Shown: one piece after another, positions 54,892 through 60,538 of the stretch | Layout: each line of letters opens with the position of its first letter | How positions within the stretch are numbered: position 1 is the stretch's first letter | From: Verrucomicrobiota bacterium | GTDB lineage: Bacteria; Chlamydiota; Chlamydiia; Chlamydiales; Rhabdochlamydiaceae | DNA: 60,538 bases | Assembly (NCBI GenBank): GCA_018239715.1 | Contig: JAFEGW010000001.1 | Location: 173,684-234,221 of the forward strand | Direction of reading: 5' to 3' | Notes under the pieces: model-generated | Told to the model about the DNA's origin: nothing | Databases searched by the model: none | What the model saw: the letters and a program-made list of their open reading frames with translations, nothing else | Position numbers and translations under genes: made by a program

Positions 54892-55856
54892 AAAAGGTGC
54901 TTTACCATTTCCCGTTCTTCGATGAGTTCTTTTTCTGTCTGTGCAATTTTTGCTTTCAAAAAATCATTCCAAGGAAGATTTTTTACGATTTCGATTTTAC
55001 CCTTTCCTGCAGACCGGCAAGGGAAAGAAAAGATGAGCCCTTTTTGAACGCCGTAGGGATTTCCATCGGAAAGAAGCGACATCGAAAACCACTCTCCGGG
55101 TGTCGTCGGTTGATAAAGGGAGATCATGGCTTCCAAGGCTGCATGGGCAGCGGATGCAGCGGAAGATTTGCCGCGGGCTGCAATCACCACAGCTCCACGC
55201 TTTTGGACTTGGGGAACAAAGTCTTCTTCCAGCCATTTCTGGTCTTTGACCACATCCAAAACTGGTTTTCCATAAATATGGGCATTGTAAAAATCAGGCA
55301 CTTGTGTCGAAGAATGATTACCCCAGATGGCCATATGGGTCACCGCCGAGACAGGAACTTTAGCTTTTTGTGCGAGAAGCGAGACGCTGCGGTTTTGATC
55401 GAGCCGGGTCATACCGAAAAAACGGTGCTTTTGGGCATGGGTGCTGGCAATGAGGCAGTTGGTATTGCAAGGATTGCCGACGACCAAAACAACCGCATCA
55501 TTTGCAGCCACTTCACCGAGAGCTTTTCCCTGCCCGACAAAGATCTTGCCGTTATCGGCTAAAAGGTCTTTCCTCTCCATGCCAGGACCGCGCGGTTTAG
55601 CTCCCACTAAAAAAACCGTATCGACGCCTTCGAACACTTGATAGGGATCGGAACCGATTTTGATCTCGCGCAAGAGAGGAAAAGCGCAGTCTTCCAGTTC
55701 CATCACCACGCCTTTTAAAGCATCGAGGGCTTCGGGAACTTCTAAAAGATGCAAGGCAATCGGCTGATCAGGCCCAAAAAGCTCTCCGCTGGCCAGCCGA
55801 AAAAGCAAACTGTAAGCAATTTGACCGGCTCCCCCGCTCACCCCTATTCTCTTCAT
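54888..55856 (-). CDS. mdh: malate dehydrogenase
   Basis: The start is the ATG at 55856 ([19 protein letters not shown]), preceded by GAGGTC. The 322-residue enzyme has the NAD-binding [23 protein letters not shown] (substrate Arg loop), [16 protein letters not shown] and the catalytic His in IWGNHSSTQ. It is of the cytosolic MDH type as in Chlamydia mdhC. It supplies oxaloacetate to the coupled gltA. The usual GVMMEL.DC sequence is present as GVVMELEDC. Confidence 0.94.
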   Translation of the reverse strand: MKRIGVSGGAGQIAYSLLFRLASGELFGPDQPIALHLLEVPEALDALKGVVMELEDCAFPLLREIKIGSDPYQVFEGVDTVFLVGAKPRGPGMERKDLLADNGKIFVGQGKALGEVAANDAVVLVVGNPCNTNCLIASTHAQKHRFFGMTRLDQNRSVSLLAQKAKVPVSAVTHMAIWGNHSSTQVPDFYNAHIYGKPVLDVVKDQKWLEEDFVPQVQKRGAVVIAARGKSSAASAAHAALEAMISLYQPTTPGEWFSMSLLSDGNPYGVQKGLIFSFPCRSAGKGKIEIVKNLPWNDFLKAKIAQTEKELIEEREMVKHLL

Positions 55857-55940
55857 AGTCGACCTCAAACCGCATTCTAGGAAGGGGGTGATAAAAGCGC
55901 AAATTATTATTTTGAATTAAATTTAAGATTGAGAAGCGAA

Positions 55941-56014
55941 TGCGGTTACCAAGATTTGAACTTGGGACCTCGACATTATCAGTGTCGCGCTCTAACCAAC
56001 TGAGCTATAACCGC
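55941..56014 (-). tRNA. tRNA-Ile (GAT)
   Basis: On the minus strand it folds as a standard cloverleaf: acceptor GCGGTTA/TAACCGC, D arm GCTC, anticodon stem CGACA/TGTCG around CTGATAA (anticodon GAT) and T arm CCAAG TTCAAAT CTTGG. It has 74 bases with discriminator A. The 3' CCA is not encoded. Confidence 0.95.
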
Positions 56015-56018
56015 GGGA

Positions 56019-56091
56019 TGGAGGTTAGGAGACTCGAACTCCTGGCCCTCTGAATGCAAATCAGATGCTCTACCAACTGAGCTAAACCCCC
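56019..56091 (-). tRNA. tRNA-Ala (TGC)
   Basis: Acceptor GGGGGTT pairs with AACCTCC and includes the G3:U70 pair that marks alanine tRNAs. The anticodon arm is TCTGA/TCAGA around TTTGCAT (anticodon TGC), and the T arm is AGGAG TTCGAGT CTCCT. It has 73 bases and no encoded CCA. Four bases separate it from the Ile gene. This pair usually lies in the rRNA spacer, but no rRNA is here. Confidence 0.95.
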
Positions 56092-56110
56092 GCAATAAAG
56101 AGCAACGAAC

Positions 56111-56140
56111 AAGATAAGCGAGAAAACCGTTTTCACGCAA
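56111..56140 (-). promoter_or_regulatory. predicted promoter of the Ala-Ile tRNA pair
   Basis: On the minus strand: TTGCGT, 18 bases, TATCTT, about 20 bases before the tRNA-Ala 5' end. The spacer holds the perfect palindrome GAAAAC-C-GTTTTC (56122-56134). Confidence 0.45.
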
Positions 56141-56198
56141 CCTTTTTCCTTGAACGGTTAATGGTAAACTATTTATTAAGTCGGGATAGGAGTCCCTC

Positions 56199-56576
56199 AT
56201 GAGCGAGAAAAAATGTGCAAGAATTTTTGGAATCGTTTTATTTTTAATCGGCTTCTTAGGCTTTCTTCCCGGCTTCACGACCGATGACCTTTTTTTGGGT
56301 ATTTTTAAAGTCAACTCTATGACCAACGGCCTCCATTTGCTGACAGGCATTATTGCTTATATTTTCAGCCATGGCAGCCAGAGGGCGTCTCAGCTTTTCT
56401 TCCAGATCTGTGGTATTTTGTACGGTGTCATTGCCGTCCTCGGTTTCGGTTATGAAGAGTTTGATATTTTAGGATACATTGCTAATAATATGGCTGACAG
56501 TTGGCTTCATTTATTTTTAGGCCTTCTCTCGTTGTACCTCGGCTTTTTATATAAAAATGTGAGAAAAACCGCGTGA
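56199..56576 (+). CDS. DUF4383-like small membrane protein
   Basis: The 125-residue protein has four membrane helices (ARIFGIVLFLIGFLGFLPG, GLHLLTGIIAYIF, ICGILYGVIAVLGFGY, WLHLFLGLLSLYLGFLY). The NGLHLLTG and DSWLHLFLG repeats fit the DUF4383 pattern. AGGAG precedes the ATG. It overlaps the pirin gene by 4 bases (GTGA). Confidence 0.75.
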   Translation: MSEKKCARIFGIVLFLIGFLGFLPGFTTDDLFLGIFKVNSMTNGLHLLTGIIAYIFSHGSQRASQLFFQICGILYGVIAVLGFGYEEFDILGYIANNMADSWLHLFLGLLSLYLGFLYKNVRKTA

Positions 56577-57262
56577 TCCAAATCCGTAAATCAGCAGATC
56601 GGGGATATTTCGACCACGGATGGCTCGAAACCTATCACACTTTTTCCTTTGGAGATTATCAAGATCCTGCCCATATGGACTTCAGCGTCCTGCGGGTGAT
56701 CAATGAAGACAAGGTCGCACCTGCGGAAGGTTTCGATACCCACGCTCATGCGAACATGGAAATCGTCACTTATGTGATCGAAGGAGCGCTTAAACACACC
56801 GATAGCACAGGACCCTCTTCTCTGATTAAACCGGGCGATGTCCAGCGGATGACAGCCGGAAAAGGCATTGAGCATAGCGAGTTTAATGCTTCGGATAAGG
56901 ATCCTGTTCATCTGCTGCAAATCTGGCTCTATCCTGAGAAAAGGGGCCTAGCTCCAGGTTACGAGCAGAAAAATTTTCCCGATCTGCAAAACCGCCTTTG
57001 TCTTGTCGTCTCCCACGCAGGAAAAGACGGATCTCTGAAAATCCATCAAGATGTGAGCATCTTCGCTTCCAAGCTCCAAGGGAAAATACTCTCGTATTCT
57101 TTATCCCCCGAAAGAAAAGCCTGGATCCAAGTCATCGGAGGGCCTCTCACTTGCAACGGCAAAACTCTTCAATCCGGTGATGGTGCTGCTATCACGGATG
57201 AGCGCGAGCTAAAGCTCGAAAGCGCCCAGGCACATTTTCTTCTTTTTGATCTTCCCAGCTAA
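56573..57262 (+). CDS. pirin family protein
   Basis: The 229-residue protein starts at a GTG that overlaps the upstream stop (GTGA). The bicupin motifs are HGWLETYHTFSFGDYQDP near residue 14-31, then THAHANMEIVTYVIEG with metal-binding His and Glu. GDVQRMTAGKGIEHSEFN supplies the last His ligand. Some bacterial pirins are quercetin dioxygenases, others bind transcription factors, and a role here is unknown. The C-terminal cupin ends at LLFDLPS. Confidence 0.92.
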   Translation: MIQIRKSADRGYFDHGWLETYHTFSFGDYQDPAHMDFSVLRVINEDKVAPAEGFDTHAHANMEIVTYVIEGALKHTDSTGPSSLIKPGDVQRMTAGKGIEHSEFNASDKDPVHLLQIWLYPEKRGLAPGYEQKNFPDLQNRLCLVVSHAGKDGSLKIHQDVSIFASKLQGKILSYSLSPERKAWIQVIGGPLTCNGKTLQSGDGAAITDERELKLESAQAHFLLFDLPS

Positions 57263-57382
57263 GTTATTGTAGCAAAAAACACTCTGACTTAAATTCACAA
57301 GCTGTTTAAGCTTAATGCCAAGAAATTTTAAAGAAGGTGGAATCAAAAAAATTCTCGAAACCACCAAGGACCCGGTATAAAA

Positions 57383-58147
57383 ATGAGCCAACCTGTTAAT
57401 CACCATCTGTGGGTTTATATGTCGCCTTTTGCCGCCGTCCTATTACGGGCGGGCGTCGGCACACCCCTTGATACAGTGGCTACCCGAGAAATCCTTTTTC
57501 AGAAAAACACAGTACAGGTCATCCGTGCAATGACTCTTCCCGATTTTTGGAAAGGATTTCAACCGAACGTCCTAAAATTTGCTACCCGGACACCGGCCCA
57601 GCTCGTCTCGATCAAAGTTTCCTCTTCGGTTGTTCCTGTGAACTTAGATCCTGCGATCCGGGGTGTATTCATCGGTGTTCTCTCGAATGGGATGGAGATC
57701 ACCGTGCTGAACGGCTGGAATGCACTCCGCACACGTTTTATCCAAGGACAAGGGTGGCAGGTACTCCGCCAAGAAGGGGCTTCTCTTTTAACCAAAGGAT
57801 TAAGCAGTGCTTTTGCCCATCGGGCTCTCAGCGGTGCTATTTTTTGGAGCGTCTATGAAAAACTGAGACACGAGTATCCCTCTCACGGAGCTGCTGTCAG
57901 CACGATTTCCGGTGTTGTCCAAGTCATTACGACGGCTCCTTTCTATATCGCTGCTATTTACAAGCAAGGAAAAGATGCTCCTAAGGAACATCTTCATCAA
58001 ACGATCGTGCGTATTTTCAAGGCTCAAGGCATCCGCGGCCTCTTTTTACCTGCCTTGGCACCACGCCTTGTCCATTCGGCTGTCACTTCCGCGCCACTCA
58101 TGTGGATGATGGAAGAACTCCACTTAATCCAGCGGAAAACAAAATAG
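57383..58147 (+). CDS. mitochondrial-carrier-family-like protein, candidate host-mitochondrion effector
   Basis: This 254-residue protein appears to consist of three repeats (about 10-82, 88-165 and 168-252). The first has PLDTVATR, the carrier signature PxDxxxxR, followed by FWKGFQPNVLKFATRTPAQL (55-74). The second has LTKGLSSAFAHRALSGAIFWSVYEKL (136-161), close to the carrier text GL..R..P..AI.F..YE. The third has IVRIFKAQGIRGLFLPALAPRL (208-229) and ends SAPLMWMMEEL. Six hydrophobic segments are expected. The carrier signatures of repeats 2 and 3 are degenerate. Carriers of this family are eukaryotic, and Legionella LncP is a known bacterial effector of the type. Acquisition from a host is likely but inferred. 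Confidence 0.72.
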   Translation: MSQPVNHHLWVYMSPFAAVLLRAGVGTPLDTVATREILFQKNTVQVIRAMTLPDFWKGFQPNVLKFATRTPAQLVSIKVSSSVVPVNLDPAIRGVFIGVLSNGMEITVLNGWNALRTRFIQGQGWQVLRQEGASLLTKGLSSAFAHRALSGAIFWSVYEKLRHEYPSHGAAVSTISGVVQVITTAPFYIAAIYKQGKDAPKEHLHQTIVRIFKAQGIRGLFLPALAPRLVHSAVTSAPLMWMMEELHLIQRKTK

Positions 58148-58162
58148 ATTCTTGTTGAGCAT

Positions 58163-58579
58163 TTATTTTTTCTGCTTAGATGCTTTTATCTTTGAATTTT
58201 GCACAAGATAATGGATTAATTTTTTGCGTAACGCAGGATCGTGCCAAGTTTCTTCAGGAGTTGGAATTCTAGGCTGAATTTTCTTAAGAAACTTAGGATC
58301 TTTTAGAGCCGTTTCTATAGGAGGAATACGAGTCGTAGGCCCCCAGATGCTTTGCACTTCGGGATCAAACCAGGTGCTGAGATGGTACTCTATCAACTCC
58401 CCTTGCAGCTTGGGACTCTTCATTATTTGTTCAGGCGTCGGAATTTTCCGCTGCTTAAATGCAGCATCCACTTTTTTAGCCGTGCTGTAAGAGCAGCGGC
58501 AAAACGTACCCCGGTAGAGGGATTCACAGACTACCGATGCCTCTTTGAAAATAAAACCGAAAACAGCCCTTGCTGCCAT
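58163..58579 (-). CDS. hypothetical protein with short internal repeats
   Basis: The 138-residue protein is not recognised. It has three related units: KIPTPEQIMKSPKLQGELIEYHL, RIPPIETALKDPKFLKKI and RIPTPEETWHDPALRKKLIHYLV, a motif like (K/R)IP.PE....DP.L.KKLI.Y. The N-terminus is hydrophobic or amphipathic (ARAVFGFIF). GAGG precedes the ATG. It is divergent from umuD across an 83-base region with an inverted repeat. Confidence 0.6.
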   Translation of the reverse strand: MAARAVFGFIFKEASVVCESLYRGTFCRCSYSTAKKVDAAFKQRKIPTPEQIMKSPKLQGELIEYHLSTWFDPEVQSIWGPTTRIPPIETALKDPKFLKKIQPRIPTPEETWHDPALRKKLIHYLVQNSKIKASKQKK

Positions 58580-58603
58580 CTTAACCTCGCCGGGTTAATA
58601 TCC

Positions 58604-58617
58604 GATACAAGTGTATC
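58604..58617. repeat. palindrome GATACA-AG-TGTATC between umuD and the divergent gene
   Basis: A perfect 6-base dyad about 79 bases before the umuD ATG and 25 bases from the divergent start. It lies between TATTAA (58595-58600) and GTTCAT (58618-58623) on the minus strand, that is, inside a possible promoter spacer. It could be an operator. Confidence 0.5.
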
Positions 58618-58695
58618 ATGAACGTATCTTTCCATCCCATCTTCTAAAAAAGTCTTCGGATTGTGTTGAACTCCCTCTTTCTTAATAATAGAGAA

Positions 58696-59094
58696 ATGAA
58701 GCTCTCTTTTTTTCTTGCCCCCGTGCAAGCAGGATTTCCTTCGCCGGCAGATGATCATGTCGAAAAAAAGCTCGATTTGAATGAGCTGCTCGTGGCTCAT
58801 CCGGCTTCCACTTTTTTTGTGCGGGTTGAAGGGCATTCAATGAGAGATGCTCAAATTTATGACGGCGACGTTCTCATCGTCGACCGAGCCCTGCAGGCTG
58901 AAAGCGGATCGATAGCCGTGGCGATTATTAATGGCGAGTTTACGGTCAAACGGCTATTAAGAAGAAAAGACCGGCTTTTTCTAGTCGCTGAGAACCCTGC
59001 TTTTCCGCCGCTGGAAATTTCCCCGGAAATGGACTTTCAAGTTTGGGGCATCGTGACTTATGTCATCCACAAAGTACGCGTTAATCGATTGTAA
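58696..59094 (+). CDS. umuD: UmuD-like S24 peptidase subunit of DNA polymerase V
   Basis: UmuD is cleaved after DNA damage to make UmuD', which activates UmuC. The start is at ATG 58696 (MKLSFFLAPVQAGFP). A GTG upstream gives an unlikely extension. The 132-residue protein has a self-cleavage-type site QAGFPSPADD (Ala12-Gly13), catalytic Ser48 in GHSM and Lys85 in FTVKRL, and GDVLIVDRALQ. It overlaps umuC by 35 bases, so the pair is coupled. Confidence 0.92.
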   Translation: MKLSFFLAPVQAGFPSPADDHVEKKLDLNELLVAHPASTFFVRVEGHSMRDAQIYDGDVLIVDRALQAESGSIAVAIINGEFTVKRLLRRKDRLFLVAENPAFPPLEISPEMDFQVWGIVTYVIHKVRVNRL

Positions 59095-60280
59095 TAACTT
59101 TTTTGTCTCGTGCGAGAGAGTTTTTAACCCCAAGCTCTTAAACCGCCCTGTCGTCATTCTTTCGAACAACGACGGCTGCGTGATCTCCCGCTCCAAAGAG
59201 GCTAAAGCGCTAAAAATCCCCATGGGAGCTCCGGCTTTTCAATACCGAGATGTTTTTACAAAGCATAATGTCGCGGTCCTTTCTTCCAACTTTGCACTTT
59301 ACGGCGACATGTCCGAGCGGGTCATGAGTGTTCTGGAAGATTTCGGTTATCCGATGGAAGTCTATTCCATCGATGAAGCTTTTTTACAGCTGCCCTCTTC
59401 CGAATATCCAGGGGCTGAGATCCGCTCCCGTGTACTCCAATGGACAGGTATCCCGATCTCTTTTGGCGCGGGCAACACCAAAACCCTGGCCAAAGTCGGG
59501 AACGACCTCGCAAAAAAAAGAGAAGATGGGATTTTTTATTTAGAGCACCCTGGCTCCGTTTTTGCCTCGCTTCCCGTCAAAGAAGTCTGGGGCATCGGCT
59601 CTCAAACAGCTGCTGCGCTGAGCCACTTTGGGATTTATACCATCCAAGAACTCATCGTTCAAAGCGATGCATGGATCCAGAAACATTTTTCCATTGTTTT
59701 ACTCAGAATTGTCTTGGAGCTGCGCGGAGTTTGCTGTTTGGACTTGGAAGAGATGGCCCCTCCCAAAAAAGGGATTGTCTGCTCCCGCTCGTTCGGCCAG
59801 CTGGTCTCTTCTTTGGAGGATCTGAAAGAAGCCGTAGCGACGTTCACAGCTCATGGCGCTGAAAAGCTCCGCGCTCAATACTCTGTCGCCGGATATATGG
59901 GAGTTTTTGTTATCGGCAAAGACCGCTTCCCCCGCTCGGCATCTCGCGCTCTTCCAGCTCCCACCTCTTATACTCCCCACCTCATTCGTCATGCTCATCA
60001 GCTTCTTTCTGAACTCTACTGCGCAGGATCTTCTTATCGGAAAGCCGGCATCATGTTTCACAATATCACCCCCCAAGAAGAGACTCAGCTGGACATGTTC
60101 CAGGCAAGCCGTTCACCTGATTTAATGCATATTGTCGATGAGATCAACCGCAAAAAACGGAAAAAGGCGGTCTTTTTTGCTGCGGAAGGGATTTCTTCTG
60201 CTTGGAAGCCTTTATCAGGCCATCGATCTCCCCATTTCACAACCCAATGGAAAGAGTTGCTGACGATTCGACTGAGATGA
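59060..60280 (+). CDS. umuC: UmuC-like Y-family DNA polymerase V catalytic subunit
   Basis: UmuC copies across DNA lesions in the SOS response. The 406-residue protein has the Y-family blocks ALIDCNNFFVSCERVF, VILSNNDGCVISRSKEAKAL and MEVYSIDEAFLQLP (catalytic Asp and Glu), followed by SFGAGNTKTLAKVGNDLAKK and the HhH segment VWGIGSQTAAAL. The little-finger region and C-terminal segment with TPQEETQLDMF are typical of UmuC. Length matches E. coli UmuC (about 420). Confidence 0.94.
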   Translation: MSSTKYALIDCNNFFVSCERVFNPKLLNRPVVILSNNDGCVISRSKEAKALKIPMGAPAFQYRDVFTKHNVAVLSSNFALYGDMSERVMSVLEDFGYPMEVYSIDEAFLQLPSSEYPGAEIRSRVLQWTGIPISFGAGNTKTLAKVGNDLAKKREDGIFYLEHPGSVFASLPVKEVWGIGSQTAAALSHFGIYTIQELIVQSDAWIQKHFSIVLLRIVLELRGVCCLDLEEMAPPKKGIVCSRSFGQLVSSLEDLKEAVATFTAHGAEKLRAQYSVAGYMGVFVIGKDRFPRSASRALPAPTSYTPHLIRHAHQLLSELYCAGSSYRKAGIMFHNITPQEETQLDMFQASRSPDLMHIVDEINRKKRKKAVFFAAEGISSAWKPLSGHRSPHFTTQWKELLTIRLR

Positions 60281-60322
60281 AAAAGAAAAGCCGCCGGCCC
60301 AAGTTATCCTGAGCCAGCGGCT
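60281..60322. terminator. shared terminator of umuDC and the KGG gene
   Basis: AGCCGCCGGC (60289-60298) pairs with GCCAGCGGCT (60313-60322), one mismatch. On the minus strand it is followed by CTTTTCTTTT, so it is stronger for the KGG gene. On the plus strand only ATTATT follows. Confidence 0.5.
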
Positions 60323-60333
60323 ATTATTAAGAA

Positions 60334-60538
60334 TTATTCTTCTAGATATTGCCTATTAAATTTTCTGGCGCGAGCGCCGCGGCGTCCGATTTCTCGGTAG
60401 TGTTCAGGGCCGTATTTTTCTTTAACGGCCATGCCCCCGCGATGACCAGCCTCTTGGCGAGACATATGGCCTTGACGTCCATAGCCTTCTTCTTGGTCCT
60501 CGTGATAGCGAGAGCCTCCGTGCCAGCGAGCATCAGCT
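60334..60538 (-). CDS. KGG-repeat stress protein, C-terminal part (runs off the right edge)
   Basis: On the minus strand a frame of 67 codons enters from the right edge and ends at TAA (60334-60336). The text MSRQEAGHRGGMAVKEKYGPEHYREIGRRGA fits the stress-induced KGG/con-10 repeat (EAGRKGG...YGPEHYREIGRKGG). A short ORF annotated in another frame at 60342-60533 is a shadow. The N-terminal part is outside the window. The protein is very rich in Gly, Arg and His. Confidence 0.8.
   Translation of the reverse strand, partial: ADARWHGGSRYHEDQEEGYGRQGHMSRQEAGHRGGMAVKEKYGPEHYREIGRRGARARKFNRQYLEE

Noticed and set aside
60342-60533. 63-codon minus-strand frame at the right edge
   Set aside because: Another frame of the same strand reads the KGG repeat, so this one is a shadow.
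1-60538. CRISPR array, rRNA genes, transposase or integrase genes
   Set aside because: No regularly spaced repeats, rRNA sequence or recombinase motifs were seen on either strand.

Overview
The window looks like a chromosomal segment of an environmental ('chlamydia-like') member of the Chlamydiota. The main evidence is gene order. The minus-strand run rpmE-prfA-prmC-ffh-rpsP-trmD-rplS-rnhB and the later set tadA, rpsO, pnp, ftsH, tilS, lptF, lptG both occur in this arrangement in Chlamydia. So do the pairs rplM-rpsI and phnP-hflX. The segment also carries genes that Chlamydiaceae lack or are not known for: citrate synthase, umuDC, a LigD-type phosphoesterase domain and two very large classical autotransporters. 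That points to an amoeba- or invertebrate-associated family rather than Chlamydiaceae. No species is named because the sequence alone does not fix one.

Layout. 1-6613: translation and RNA-processing operon on the minus strand, with a stand-alone response regulator set between rnhB and a yicC fragment. 6814-8478: a eukaryote-type protein tyrosine phosphatase, then a small conserved-looking gene and tadA. 8658-23147: rpsO, two giant paralogous autotransporters (about 10 kb together), pnp and two hypothetical proteins. 23182-32868: ftsH and tilS, then divergently lptF-lptG-PAP2-carboxypeptidase in one overlapping operon, then a thioesterase and rpsI-rplM. 33012-44300: miaB, a GNAT, two unassigned proteins, ligA, glgB, an MFS permease, an unassigned protein and mtaB. 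44349-46152: three related small membrane proteins and what looks like a decayed fourth. 46257-49586: marC-like, radC, hflX and an MBL hydrolase. 49770-49928: a nested inverted-repeat element. 49980-55856: LigD phosphoesterase domain, HdeD-like protein, MnmC(o)-like oxidase, membrane proteins, gltA and mdh. 55941-56091: tRNA-Ile and tRNA-Ala. 56199-60538: DUF4383-like protein, pirin, a mitochondrial-carrier-like protein, a repeat protein, umuDC and the end of a KGG stress protein.

How the genes fit together. Most are housekeeping genes for translation, RNA turnover, membrane proteolysis, lipopolysaccharide export, glycogen branching, DNA ligation and two TCA steps. The accessory layer looks host-directed: two surface autotransporters, a classical PTP, a carrier-like protein with three-fold symmetry and several Chlamydiota-type small membrane proteins. 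The strongest candidates for something new are the mitochondrial-carrier-like protein (57383-58147), the tyrosine phosphatase with an altered WPD loop (6814-7836), the decaying family of small membrane proteins (44349-46152) and the 159-bp nested inverted repeat (49770-49928). No CRISPR array, rRNA gene, transposase or integrase was seen.
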